NCBI GenBank assembly: GCA_965228215.1
Contig: OZ245800.1
Coordinates: 434,001 to 498,000, forward strand
Reading direction: 5' to 3'
DNA from: Maricaulis sp965228215
GTDB taxonomy: Bacteria > Pseudomonadota > Alphaproteobacteria > Caulobacterales > Maricaulaceae
DNA: 64,000 nucleotides
Of the stretch, positions 35,571 through 44,482 are shown piece by piece. Position 1 is the first letter of the stretch. Every line of letters begins with the position of its first letter. The position numbers were made by a program, and so were the translations under genes. The notes under the pieces were generated by a model. The model did no database searches and was not told the DNA's origin. It saw only the letters and a program-made list of their open reading frames with translations.

Positions 35571-37046
35571 CTACTGGTGGCGTGCCAAAACATCCATCAC
35601 GGAATCGACCCAGGAAACCCTGGAAACCGTCAGCTGGGCGGGTTGGTCCTCGCGCCATTGCTTGTTGTCGGTGATTCCCTTGGCCAGCTCGGCACCGAGC
35701 GCCAGATCCTTGATCGTGACCTCGCCGGCTTCGCGTTCATTGGAGCCGACAATCACCGCAGCCATTGCCTGGCGGCGGTCGGCGTATTTGAGCTGTTTGC
35801 CCATATTCCCGCCGCCGACGAAGGCCTCGGCCCGCACGCCGCGCGCACGCAATTCCGCGGCCATTTTGAGATAGGCCGCCGACTGGTCCTTTTCCGCCGC
35901 GACAATGATCACGAGCGGGCGCTGCGAGGCCGTGTCGCCCCGGCCCAGAGCCGTGAGAGCCGCAGCAAAACGGCTCACACCGAAGGAGAAGCCGGTCGCC
36001 GGAACAGCCTGGCCGGTAAAACGGGAGACAAGGTCGTCATAACGACCGCCGCCACCGACCGAGCCGAACTGCATCGGCTTGCCGTCATCATAATGGGCCG
36101 TTGCGAGCAATTCCGCCTCGTAGACCGGGCCGGTGTAATAGCCCAGGCCGCGTACGACGGACGGATCGAAAGCGGCACGCTCATCACCAATGCCGATCGC
36201 GGACAGGACGCTGTCGATCTGGATCAGCGCGTCGAGTCCCGCACGGCCCGTGTCCGACGTGCCGATCAGCGGTTCGAGGCGGGCGATGACATCACCGCGA
36301 CTGCCACCGGTGGCATCGAGGAAGGAAAGGATCGTGTCGATACCCGCTGCGTCCAGCTTGGCGCCCTCGGTGTAATCTCCGGACTCGTCCTTGCGGCCCT
36401 CGCCCAGCAGAAGCGCAACGCCGTCACGGCCCAGCCGGTCGAGCTTGTCGGCCGCGCGGAGCACGCGCATGCGGCGTTCCGGATCGGACGCACCGATGCC
36501 TTCCAGGACACCGTCGAGAATGCGCCGGTCATTGACCCGGATGACGTATTCGCCATCGCTCAGGCCAGCAGCGCGCATGACCTCGGCGGCCAGGGCGATC
36601 ATCTCGGCATCGGCGGCCGGGCTGGCGGAACCGACCGTGTCGGCATCGCACTGCACGAATTGGCGGAAACGGCCCGGACCCGGCTTCTCATTGCGCCAGA
36701 CATCGCCCGCCTGGTAGCGGCGATAGGGTTTGTTGAGATCCTGGTAGTTCTCGGCGACGAAACGCGCCAGCGGCGCCGTGTGGTCATAGCGCAGGGACAG
36801 CCACTGGCCGTCATCATCCTCGAGCGCGAACACGCCCTCATTGGGACGTTCCTCGTCCGGCAGGAATTTGCCCAGCGCGTCCGCGAATTCGAAAGCCGGG
36901 GTCTGCAGCGGTTCGAAACCCCAATCATCATAGACCCGGCTTGCGGCGTCGATCAGATGCCGTTCCGCCCGCAGGACATGACCGGCACGGTCCTCGAAAC
37001 CGCGGGGTCTGCGTGCCTTGGGACGGAAGGGTTTCTTCGCGCTCAT
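35571..37046 (-). CDS. hisS: Histidyl-tRNA synthetase
   Basis: 491 residues, class II. Motif 2 is YRRYQAGDVWRNEKPGPGRFRQF; the histidine-specific blocks are LGYYTGPVYEAE and GGGRYDDLVSRF, and motif 3 is ATGFSFGVSRFAAAL. The C-terminal anticodon domain ends with TVSRVSWVDSVMDVLARHQ. It charges tRNA-His in the cytosol. The start MSAKKPFRPKARRPRGFED gives a basic lead as often seen in Alphaproteobacteria. It is divergent from the small secreted protein gene at 37240. Confidence 0.96.
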   Translation of the reverse strand: MSAKKPFRPKARRPRGFEDRAGHVLRAERHLIDAASRVYDDWGFEPLQTPAFEFADALGKFLPDEERPNEGVFALEDDDGQWLSLRYDHTAPLARFVAENYQDLNKPYRRYQAGDVWRNEKPGPGRFRQFVQCDADTVGSASPAADAEMIALAAEVMRAAGLSDGEYVIRVNDRRILDGVLEGIGASDPERRMRVLRAADKLDRLGRDGVALLLGEGRKDESGDYTEGAKLDAAGIDTILSFLDATGGSRGDVIARLEPLIGTSDTGRAGLDALIQIDSVLSAIGIGDERAAFDPSVVRGLGYYTGPVYEAELLATAHYDDGKPMQFGSVGGGGRYDDLVSRFTGQAVPATGFSFGVSRFAAALTALGRGDTASQRPLVIIVAAEKDQSAAYLKMAAELRARGVRAEAFVGGGNMGKQLKYADRRQAMAAVIVGSNEREAGEVTIKDLALGAELAKGITDNKQWREDQPAQLTVSRVSWVDSVMDVLARHQ

Positions 37047-37163
37047 CGGATACTCCGGATCATTCTTGCCGCTCTTGCGGCGTCAGGGGCAGGCCGGTCT
37101 GAATAGCCGAGACAGGCCGGAAAACCAGTGCTTTGACCATGTCACACAGGGAATGGCAACAGA

Positions 37164-37193
37164 TTCACCCGGAATCAAAGACTTCGGTATATG
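37164..37193 (+). promoter_or_regulatory. Candidate promoter for the small secreted protein gene
   Basis: TTCACC (37164-37169) and TATATG (37188-37193) are 18 bases apart. A 7-bp hairpin (GGTCCCG/CGGGACC, 37203-37220) follows in the leader before the ribosome site. Confidence 0.35.
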
Positions 37194-37239
37194 ATGCTTC
37201 AAGGTCCCGCCTTCGGGACCGTGTGTTGTGGAGTGTGTT

Positions 37240-37728
37240 GTGCGTCTTTTCGTGACTGCCTGTATCGCCGCCGGAGTGCTGGCCGGACCTGCCTCTGCGG
37301 GTTTCGCGCTGGTCGGACCGGGTGAGGACCTGGCCGAGTTTGCCGGAACGATCCAGGGCCAGGCCGAACGCCGTGCCCGCCAGGCCGCTGCCAATCCGGC
37401 CGCGCCGGCCTCTCCCATCGACATTGAAGACCCATTCTATTTCGAGCTGGAACAATTCTCGGTCGACGCCCTCCGGCTCAGCCGGGCAATCGACTCTGCG
37501 GGCGGGCCCGCGGATCTGCGCTGTATCTTCCGCGGCATGTCGGCGGATGCCGGCCAGCGGCTGGATGCGCTCAACAGCTCGGAGACGGCGGCCGACCAGG
37601 CCCGGGTCTACCGCGCCATCGCGGCCTTGATGCAGGATGCGGTGAATATCGCACCCGCCGTCGACAACGAGGAGGCCCTGCCCGAGGGTTTTGCTCCTCC
37701 GGCCGGTTGTTCCGCCAGTCGCGGCTGA
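37240..37728 (+). CDS. Small secreted protein of unknown function
   Basis: 162 residues with a signal peptide (about 1-20, ending ASA). The mature part is helical and alanine-rich, with FYFELEQFSVDALRLSRAI and LDALNSSETAADQARVYRA, and two cysteines (one in DLRCIFRG, one at the C-terminus in AGCSASRG) that may pair. I do not recognise it. The GTG at 37240 has GGAG six bases upstream; a GTG at 37228 lies before that site. Its TGA directly abuts the stop of the convergent DsbD-like gene (TGATCA). Confidence 0.65.
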   Translation: MRLFVTACIAAGVLAGPASAGFALVGPGEDLAEFAGTIQGQAERRARQAAANPAAPASPIDIEDPFYFELEQFSVDALRLSRAIDSAGGPADLRCIFRGMSADAGQRLDALNSSETAADQARVYRAIAALMQDAVNIAPAVDNEEALPEGFAPPAGCSASRG

Positions 37729-39864
37729 TCAGTTCGCGCCAACCTCTGACAGCGTTTCGATGAAACCCGACTGGGTGAGCACGGTCGGCAGGACCAGTGC
37801 CGGACCGCCATCGGCCGGATAGAGCAGGTAGAGCGGCACACCCGCCTGCCCGTGTTCCGTGATCAGCTCGGCGATCTCTTCATTGCGATTGGTCCAGTCG
37901 GCCCGCAATTGCGCCACGCCATACTGATTGAAGGCCGCCTGTACGTCAGCGGAATCGAGCACCCGGATCTTGTTGATCTGGCAGGTCACGCACCAGGCGG
38001 CCGTCACATCAACGAAGACCGCCCGGCCTTCCCCCTGCAGATCCGCAACAAGCTCGCGCGACCATTCCTGCTGGCCGGCCGCGAGATGCGACGTGCTTGA
38101 CGCGACAGGCAGGCGTGCGACCCAGATCGTCGAGAAGACGACGAGCAGCGCGGCCAGGAGACCCACCGTCTTCCAGCGCTTGGCCGGCTTCTTCGCCGCC
38201 CAGATCGCGAAATAGAGGCTCAGAGCGCCGATACCCAGGAAGAGAAGACCATTGGCGCCCGATTGCTGGACCAGGACCCAGGCCAGCCACAGGGCCGAGG
38301 CGAACATCGGGAAGGACAGGAATTCCTTGAAGGTCAGCATCCACGGTCCCGGGCGCGGCAGGTAGCGCAGCAGGCCAGGCAGGAAGCTGAACAGGACGAA
38401 GGGCGCCGCTAGGCCGAGACCGAGGAAGGCCGCGATCAGCAGCATCACGATCGCCGGCTGGGTCAGGGCCAGCCCCAGCGCAGCAGCCGCCAGCGGGCCA
38501 ACGCAGGGCGCTGCCACGACGACCGCCAGAACACCGGTGAAGAAGGCCGCGCGACCGCCCGGCTTGTCGACGAGATTGCTGCCGACATTCTGCAGATTGG
38601 TGCCCAGCTCGTAGACGCCCAGCAGGTTGAGACCGATGGCGAAGAACAAGAGCGACAGGATCGCGACTACGATCGGGGTCTGCAGCTGGAATCCCCAGCC
38701 GACCGGCAGGCCGACTTCACGCAGGATGAGAAGCAGACCGGCCAGAGCAATGAAGCTCAGCACCACACCGGCCATGAAATACAGGCCGTGGCGACGGATA
38801 CGCGCCGGATGTTCGTGCGCGACTTCAACGAAATTGAGGACCTTGATCGACAGGATCGGGAAGACGCAGGGCATGAGATTGAGGATCAGTCCACCGCCGA
38901 AGGCGAGGGCGAGCAGGACCCAGAAGGACGGCATCTCCTCGCTGCCACCCCCGGCGCCGGCAGCACCGGCCGCGCCGACAATCGGGCCCTGGTAATTCTC
39001 GCCGGCCTCGGCCCAGATCTCGACAGCGCGGGCTTCCCACGCGCCACCTTCATTGACCTCATAGCTCAGCAGCCCGCCACGCCCCACGGTCACGCCGCCA
39101 TCCAGGCCAAAGCCCGGCGTCAGGCCAAGGGTGAGACCCGTCTCGGACGTGTCCAGTCGCTGTTCGGCGGAATGCTCGATCAGGTCCTTGTCGAAGGGAA
39201 AGAATTTCAGATCGCGCCAGTCGACGTTCTCGTCGGCGAAATCTCCGCCCTCGAAGGCGAGAACGAGGCCGGTGCGGGTCAGGCTGATCTCGGCGTTGAT
39301 GCGCTCGTCCAGCTGCGGCACGGCATCCAGAGCCGCGCGGATATACCAGACGTCGTCCGGGTGCTCGATCGCCGTGTCGCCGACCGGGATGGAAAAGCTC
39401 AGCTCGCGGTCTTCCGGGATGCAGACATTCTCGCAGACAAGCCAGGTCGCCTGGGCCCGGATATCCAGCCGGTCACCGTCGAAATCGGCCGGCACGCTGA
39501 TCGGCATCGGCAGGGTGACTTCATCCTTGTAGCCGTAATCCATGATCAGTCCGGCGAGCGGCAGCTCGACCGGGGCAGGCCAGGAAATCTCGCCGATCAT
39601 CACGCCGGACGGGACATCCCAGGTGATCTCGATCGGCAGGCCGTTATCGCCGGGATTGCGCCAATAGGTGTGCCAGCCCTCGGGCATGATCTGGTGGATG
39701 CCCAGCCAGGCCGTCTCGCCGCGCGCCAATTGCGCTTGGTCGGACAGCAGGCGTGCCTCGATGATCGGATCACCGGCGGCCCAGTTCTGAGCGATTGCGC
39801 GGCTGCCCGTCCCGAGACTCAGGACGGCGAGAACCAGCGCCAGGAGGCGTGTGACAGAGATCAT
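37729..39864 (-). CDS. DsbD/ScsB-like thiol-disulfide transmembrane reductase
   Basis: 711 residues. A signal peptide (about 1-25) precedes a periplasmic beta-rich domain (about 30-300) with the pair CENVC; then eight or so transmembrane helices contain one cysteine in NLMPCVFPILS and one in AAPCVGPLAAA, the electron-carrying pair of DsbD/CcdA; the C-terminal thioredoxin domain has AWCVTC. This is the full relay that moves electrons from cytosolic thioredoxin to periplasmic proteins. The large N-terminal domain resembles ScsB more than classic DsbD. The ATG at 39864 begins the signal peptide. Confidence 0.88.
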   Translation of the reverse strand: MISVTRLLALVLAVLSLGTGSRAIAQNWAAGDPIIEARLLSDQAQLARGETAWLGIHQIMPEGWHTYWRNPGDNGLPIEITWDVPSGVMIGEISWPAPVELPLAGLIMDYGYKDEVTLPMPISVPADFDGDRLDIRAQATWLVCENVCIPEDRELSFSIPVGDTAIEHPDDVWYIRAALDAVPQLDERINAEISLTRTGLVLAFEGGDFADENVDWRDLKFFPFDKDLIEHSAEQRLDTSETGLTLGLTPGFGLDGGVTVGRGGLLSYEVNEGGAWEARAVEIWAEAGENYQGPIVGAAGAAGAGGGSEEMPSFWVLLALAFGGGLILNLMPCVFPILSIKVLNFVEVAHEHPARIRRHGLYFMAGVVLSFIALAGLLLILREVGLPVGWGFQLQTPIVVAILSLLFFAIGLNLLGVYELGTNLQNVGSNLVDKPGGRAAFFTGVLAVVVAAPCVGPLAAAALGLALTQPAIVMLLIAAFLGLGLAAPFVLFSFLPGLLRYLPRPGPWMLTFKEFLSFPMFASALWLAWVLVQQSGANGLLFLGIGALSLYFAIWAAKKPAKRWKTVGLLAALLVVFSTIWVARLPVASSTSHLAAGQQEWSRELVADLQGEGRAVFVDVTAAWCVTCQINKIRVLDSADVQAAFNQYGVAQLRADWTNRNEEIAELITEHGQAGVPLYLLYPADGGPALVLPTVLTQSGFIETLSEVGAN

Positions 39865-39970
39865 TCCAGTTTTCCCGACATGTCGCCCAGCGCGACTTCG
39901 CTGAAGCCATATAGAAGGGTTTTGCCGCAGGTCGAACCTCGCTCGCGCAAAGGTGAAGTGCAAATACACA

Positions 39971-39998
39971 AACGGCCGCACCCCGGGGTGCGGCCGTT
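39971..39998. terminator. 28-bp perfect palindrome, terminator after sapC
   Basis: AACGGCCGCACCCC is followed immediately by its exact reverse complement. On the minus strand it ends in TTTGTGTATTTG, so it should terminate the SapC transcript; it also follows nothing on the plus strand, where it precedes no gene. Confidence 0.75.
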
Positions 39999-40024
39999 CG
40001 CCTAATTCAGTGTGTGCGGTCCGG

Positions 40025-40804
40025 TCAGGACGCAGCAGCTGCAGCAGCAGACGTGCGGCGCAGGATGCGTTCCCAGCGCTGCAGCGAGATCAGGTGGGAA
40101 ATCACCGCAACCAGATCACCGCTCTCGCGCAGTTCCACCAGCTTCTCGGCCGGCAGGTTGGCGAACTTCTCTTCGGAGACGCCCCAGTACTCGGCAACCG
40201 TGGCCGGGTTTTCCGGATCCTGCGGATTGGCGACCTTGACCTCTTTCTTCTCGAACAGGTCGAGGGCGACCATGCGCTCCACGAAAGCTTCGGTCGTCTT
40301 GGCGTCACGCTCGAAGGCGGAGACATAGTCGACAGCCTGCTGCGTGTACTGCGTCGGCTCACCGGCTTCGTCGAAAAACGGGCGTTCCGCGTTCTCGGAA
40401 ACGACGAATTCGGCAGCGACGTCGATGCAGACCGTGGACGGCTGATCGTCCGGGTTCGCAGCGCTCACGAACGGATAGCGGCGCACATAGGCCGGGACAT
40501 AGTGGTCATCGTCGAAATTGCCGTCTTCCTTGACGAACAGGTTCGATCCCTGACGCAGGCCCATCACGATCACGGGCATTTTCTTCTCGCCCAGGAAGAC
40601 GATCGGATAGCTGCCACAGGCGGTCGCGAATTCGGTCGCGACGGCCGGCACGAAATGCCAGTCCTGAAGGAAGGTGAACGGCTTTTCGATGACGTTTACA
40701 CCAAACGTCTTGTGCCGTTCGCGATTAAGCGGCTCTACATTGCGGTAGAGCGGAACCGTGCCAGAGAGGCCCGCTTCATTGGTCGGCGCGTCAGCCATAG
40801 TCAT
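40025..40804 (-). CDS. SapC family protein
   Basis: 259 residues with no signal peptide. PLYRNVEPLNRERHKTFGV, FLQDWHFVPAVATEFATA and YPIVFLGEKKMPVIVMGL near the N-terminus are the family pattern of SapC (peptide-transport associated in name only; not the ABC permease SapC of enterics). Near the C-terminus LISLQRWERIL is also conserved. The function is not established. Caulobacter relatives include S-layer-linked genes, but nothing here shows an S-layer. The start could be the ATG at 40804 (MTMADAP) or 40798. The tail is polyalanine (SAAAAAAS). Confidence 0.85.
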   Translation of the reverse strand: MTMADAPTNEAGLSGTVPLYRNVEPLNRERHKTFGVNVIEKPFTFLQDWHFVPAVATEFATACGSYPIVFLGEKKMPVIVMGLRQGSNLFVKEDGNFDDDHYVPAYVRRYPFVSAANPDDQPSTVCIDVAAEFVVSENAERPFFDEAGEPTQYTQQAVDYVSAFERDAKTTEAFVERMVALDLFEKKEVKVANPQDPENPATVAEYWGVSEEKFANLPAEKLVELRESGDLVAVISHLISLQRWERILRRTSAAAAAAS

Positions 40805-40893
40805 AAAACCCCATATTGTCGTTGCGCGGTTGCATACCGGAAATCCCCATGCCCGGCAATCAAGCCGCGCAGGCGTTTGGACATACGTCATAC

Positions 40894-40930
40894 GCAAAAA
40901 AAGTGCCGGACCCTATCCAGGCTCCGGCAC
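40894..40930 (-). terminator. Intrinsic terminator after ompW
   Basis: GTGCCGGA/TCCGGCAC forms an 8-bp stem with a 12-base interior that can pair further. On the minus strand it runs into TTTTTTTG. Confidence 0.85.
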
Positions 40931-40956
40931 CAATTACAGTTAACTGCGAGGATGGT

Positions 40957-41577
40957 TCAGAAACGGCGTCCGAAACCCACCCCGAAGATGACCGGATCGA
41001 TCTCCACATCGGCCGCGATCGCGCCGTTGATCGTGACGTCCGTGTCGATGTCGACCCATTTGACATCGACATTGAGGAACCAGTCATCGCTGACCTGGAA
41101 ATCCGCGCCGGCCTGCAGCGCATAACCAAACGAGGCGTCATAATCGATGCTCGTCGCGATCCCGCCGGTCGGCAGGTCCTCGTTGAAGAAATAGGTGTAG
41201 TTGAGACCCGCTCCGACATAGGGCCGCACATCGCCGTCCCGGTTGAAATGGTATTGCAGGGTCAGCGTCGGCGGCAGGAGGGTGACATCACCCAGATCGA
41301 TATCGCCGGCAGCAGTACCCACAGCGCGGACATCATGCGGCGTGACGCCCAGGATCAGTTCGAACGCCCACTGGTCCGCCACGAAATAGGTGATGTCCAA
41401 TTCCGGCACGATGCTCGTGTCGATACTGACATCGCCGCCGATCGGCGTGATGGTCGCACTCTCGTCCGGTGTCACATTGATTACGCGGCCACGGACCAGC
41501 CAGTCGCCGGCATCCGCCATGGCCGGAGCCGCCGTCACCATGGTCAGTGCGGCAGCGCAAAGCAGAAACTTCTTCAT
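40957..41577 (-). CDS. OmpW family outer-membrane protein
   Basis: 206 residues: signal peptide (about 1-21, ending AMA), GDWLVRGRVINVTPDES at the start of the mature chain, then alternating beta strands, PPTLTLQYHF and VRPYVGAGLNYTYFF typical of OmpW, and a terminal phenylalanine (GFGRRF) needed for outer-membrane insertion. OmpW is an eight-stranded barrel that passes small hydrophobic compounds. It has its own terminator, so it is monocistronic. Confidence 0.93.
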   Translation of the reverse strand: MKKFLLCAAALTMVTAAPAMADAGDWLVRGRVINVTPDESATITPIGGDVSIDTSIVPELDITYFVADQWAFELILGVTPHDVRAVGTAAGDIDLGDVTLLPPTLTLQYHFNRDGDVRPYVGAGLNYTYFFNEDLPTGGIATSIDYDASFGYALQAGADFQVSDDWFLNVDVKWVDIDTDVTINGAIAADVEIDPVIFGVGFGRRF

Positions 41578-41658
41578 CGGAAATATCCTTTCGTCCCCAG
41601 AAACTCTGGGGTCTTTATGGACACTTCCTGTTTGGGGTGGGATTGCGCGTTTCGCCGC

Positions 41659-41688
41659 GCGTCAGCCTGCCGCGCGGCAGGCTGACGC
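41659..41688. terminator. 30-bp perfect palindrome between znuD-like and ompW genes
   Basis: GCGTCAGCCTGCCGC is followed without loop bases by its exact reverse complement. It lies 20 bases after the receptor gene stop on the minus strand. No T-run follows, so termination is likely but not certain. Confidence 0.55.
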
Positions 41689-41708
41689 AGCGACGATTTT
41701 GTCCGCGA

Positions 41709-43853
41709 TCAGAAGGACATCACCAGGGCAGCGCGGTAGTTGCGGCCCGGCAGGGGTACCGTGTCCTTCAGGACGGATGTGTGCAGGCGGGCCTCTTCGT
41801 CGGTGACGTTGCGGGCTTCGAGGATCAGGCGCAGATCACGCCCTTCGAACGGCTCAAGCGAGTAGCGAAGATTGGTGAGGAGATAGCCACCGGTCTTCAG
41901 CTCGAAAGCAGCGATATCGTCCTGCACGTCGGCCCAGACCAGTTCGGCATTGAACTCGTGCATGCCCTTCTCGGCCGTCAGACCACCCGTCACGGAGAGC
42001 GGCGGAATTTGCGGCAGATTGCCTCCACCATCGATCTCGCCATTGACGAATTCGGTGATCAGCTCACCAGAGAGAGCCCACGGACCCAGATCCGCAATCG
42101 GACCCTCGGCACGGGTTTCAAAACCCGAAACAACGGCGTCGACCTGGCGGAACTGGAAGACCGGCAGTTCGTCTTCTTCAGCGCCCGTCGGGAACAGGCC
42201 GATGAAACCATCGAAATCGGCGCGATACACGGAGCCTTCAAACGACCAGCCGCCCCAATTCGTACGCGCGGTGACTTCTGCGGACAGGGCCGTTTCGGCG
42301 CCCATCGAAGCGTCGCCGATCTCATAGGCCTGTGTCGCGATGTGCGGACCGTCGGCGAAGAGCTCGACATCGGTCGGTGCGCGTTCCGTGGACGACAGCG
42401 TCAGTGCGAGGAAGCTGTCATCATTCGGACGCGTGAACAGCGAGCCGGAGAAGCTCGTCGTGTCGAAGCTGCGGCTGGCCGTGGCCGTGGAGATGTCGCG
42501 GTTCTCGATCCGGAAACCGCCCTCGACGCCGAAATTGGCACCTTCCCAGCGCTCGACGATGAACAGGCCCCACTCGCTCGTCTGGGACGGCGGCACAAAG
42601 GCTTCAGCGCCAATGGCGCTGAAATCGCGGTCCAGGCTCTCCAGACCGATGGCGCCTTCGAGCGTTCCGCTGCCGAGCGACATCGTGTTCTGGCGCAGCT
42701 CGACGCGACCTTCATAACCCTCATTGTTGAAGACCGTGCCGATTTCATCGCCTTCAAGCTCGGTGTGCTTGTAGTTGGCGGCACCAAAGGAGAAACGCAG
42801 CGAGGAGAAGGTGTCGCCGATATTGTTGAACTGACCGCGGACGTCGTAGCGCGTCTGGATCAGGTCGATGCGGACGTCGCCCTCTTCTTCCTCTTCATGG
42901 TCGTGATCATCATCTTCCATGCCGAGGCGGCCGAAATTCTCGGCATCGTGGTCGTCGTCTTCGTGTTCTTCCTCGTGGTGGTGATGACCACCCGGAATGC
43001 CGTAGAGGGCTTCCGTGCTCTTCACGGCGACACCGATGAAACCCCAATCGCCGACATAGGAGACGCCGCCGGAAATCGTATCGAACTGGAGGCTGGAATT
43101 CTCGACCGTGCCGAAAGCTTCCTCTTCCTCCTCGTGATCATCATCGTCGTGATCGTCGTCGTCATGATCGTCATCGTGTTCCTCGGCCTCTTCCGTGAGG
43201 CGGAAGATCTCGGACTCGGCGAAACCCGGGATGTCGAAGTCCTGGGAGTTGCGCGTCATGGCCTCGAACTGGAACACAAACCCGCCAGCGTTGAAGCGAA
43301 CCCGGCCGGCAGCCGTCTCGCCTTCATCAACCGTGGTCATACCGGCGTAGAAACGGCCTTCGAAACCGTCTTCTGCCGGCGCCTCGGGCACACGGCCATC
43401 GATTACGTTCACAACGCCACCGATAGCACCGCCGCCATAAGCGATGGCTGCCGGGCCGCGCAGGATTTCAATGCTCTCGGCTTCCAGGGCCTCGGACGAC
43501 ATCGCGTGGTCGGGGCTGGCGGCGGAGGCATCGATGAGGCCGGTGCCATTCACGAGCACGCGGACACGGTCGGCACCGAGGCCACGGATCACCGGACGGC
43601 TCGAAGCCGGTCCGAAATAGGTCGACGACACACCGGGCTCATGTGCGATCGTGTCGGCGATGGAGCCGGCGAGCCGATCTTCGATGTGCTCGCGGCCAAC
43701 AACTTCCACCGAGCTGACAACTTCGTCTGTGGCAACACCGATCGGCGAGGAGGTCACCGTGATGACGTCGCTCGGATCATCCTGAGCCATGGCCGGCGCT
43801 GCAAAAGCGGCGAGCACGCCCAGCGAGACTGAAGCCTTCAAAAAATCACGCAT
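41709..43853 (-). CDS. znuD: TonB-dependent receptor, ZnuD-like (zinc uptake)
   Basis: 714 residues. A signal peptide (about 1-23) precedes the plug domain with GPASSRPVIRGLGADRVRVLVNG and ESIEILRGPAAIAYGGGAIGGVVNVIDG, then a 22-stranded barrel ending ALVMSF. Two extracellular-loop segments are extremely rich in His, Asp and Glu (about 221-245 and 290-325, such as EEHDDDHDDDDHDDDDHEEE and GGHHHHEEEHEDDDHD), fitting zinc capture as in ZnuD. A Zur-type repressor gene is divergent with a Zur-like box between. I start at ATG 43853; an in-frame start at 43898 exists but would lie before the signal peptide. Confidence 0.9.
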   Translation of the reverse strand: MRDFLKASVSLGVLAAFAAPAMAQDDPSDVITVTSSPIGVATDEVVSSVEVVGREHIEDRLAGSIADTIAHEPGVSSTYFGPASSRPVIRGLGADRVRVLVNGTGLIDASAASPDHAMSSEALEAESIEILRGPAAIAYGGGAIGGVVNVIDGRVPEAPAEDGFEGRFYAGMTTVDEGETAAGRVRFNAGGFVFQFEAMTRNSQDFDIPGFAESEIFRLTEEAEEHDDDHDDDDHDDDDHEEEEEAFGTVENSSLQFDTISGGVSYVGDWGFIGVAVKSTEALYGIPGGHHHHEEEHEDDDHDAENFGRLGMEDDDHDHEEEEEGDVRIDLIQTRYDVRGQFNNIGDTFSSLRFSFGAANYKHTELEGDEIGTVFNNEGYEGRVELRQNTMSLGSGTLEGAIGLESLDRDFSAIGAEAFVPPSQTSEWGLFIVERWEGANFGVEGGFRIENRDISTATASRSFDTTSFSGSLFTRPNDDSFLALTLSSTERAPTDVELFADGPHIATQAYEIGDASMGAETALSAEVTARTNWGGWSFEGSVYRADFDGFIGLFPTGAEEDELPVFQFRQVDAVVSGFETRAEGPIADLGPWALSGELITEFVNGEIDGGGNLPQIPPLSVTGGLTAEKGMHEFNAELVWADVQDDIAAFELKTGGYLLTNLRYSLEPFEGRDLRLILEARNVTDEEARLHTSVLKDTVPLPGRNYRAALVMSF

Positions 43854-43907
43854 TGATTTGAACCCTGAATTCCGGCGCGAAAGCCGCATACCACCCAATA
43901 TTTGAGT

Positions 43908-43928
43908 GACGTGATATTATAACATTTC
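43908..43928. promoter_or_regulatory. Zur-like operator between znuD-like and zur genes
   Basis: A 21-bp interrupted palindrome has the right half ATAACATTTC exactly as in alphaproteobacterial Zur boxes (GAAATGTTAT-N-ATAACATTTC) and 7 of 10 matches in the left half. It lies 55 bases upstream of the receptor ATG. Confidence 0.7.
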
Positions 43929-43987
43929 GTCTGCGGCAAGCTCACAAGGGTGTGAATCGCAGGAAAGAGCGATTAAATATCGGCAAG

Positions 43988-44413
43988 ATGAGTGCTGATT
44001 CCGCAAACCGGGCCCTCGCGGCCGCCGAAACGCTATGCGCTGACAAGGGCGAGCGTCTGACCCCCGTGCGCAAGCGCGTGCTTGAACTGGTCCTGACATC
44101 GGACAAGCCGGTGAAGGCCTACGACCTGCTGGAGGCACTTAAGCCCGGCCCGGGCGCAGCCAAACCGCCAACGGTTTATCGCGCGCTGGATTTCCTCATG
44201 GGGCTGGGCCTCGTGCACAAGGTCGAGGCACTGAACGCCTTCGTCGGCTGCACGCACTGCCATGATGATGGCGGCGCGGAACTCTTCATCTGTTCCGAGT
44301 GCGGCACGGTCGAGGAACGTCACGGCAAGACGCTCGACACGCATGCTCCCGAGGGCTTCCGGATCCAGCGCTCGGTGGTCGAGCATTTCGGCCTCTGCGC
44401 CAGCTGCCAGTAG
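43988..44413 (+). CDS. zur: Fur-family zinc repressor, Zur-type
   Basis: 141 residues. RLTPVRKRVLELVL with PPTVYRALDFLMGLGLVHKVE is the Fur winged helix; the metal region has GCTHCHDDGGAELFICSECGTVEE, and ASC at the C-terminus completes the two CxxC pairs of the structural zinc. ALNAFVGCTHC is more like Zur than Fur. With zinc bound it should block the divergent receptor gene. The ATG at 43988 is used; a GTG at 43952 would add 12 residues (MNRRKERLNIGK) and cannot be excluded. Confidence 0.86.
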   Translation: MSADSANRALAAAETLCADKGERLTPVRKRVLELVLTSDKPVKAYDLLEALKPGPGAAKPPTVYRALDFLMGLGLVHKVEALNAFVGCTHCHDDGGAELFICSECGTVEERHGKTLDTHAPEGFRIQRSVVEHFGLCASCQ

Positions 44414-44482
44414 ACCACCGATTGCCTATCCTCCCGGGCGCGGTAGATTCAGCGCGCTGACAACACGCAAGGACCTGTCCCG

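Noticed and set aside
41547..43832. 761-codon plus-strand frame opposite the TonB receptor
   Set aside because: It is a shadow of the receptor, which has full plug and barrel motifs; the apparent hydrophobic stretch is the complement of Asp/His codons.
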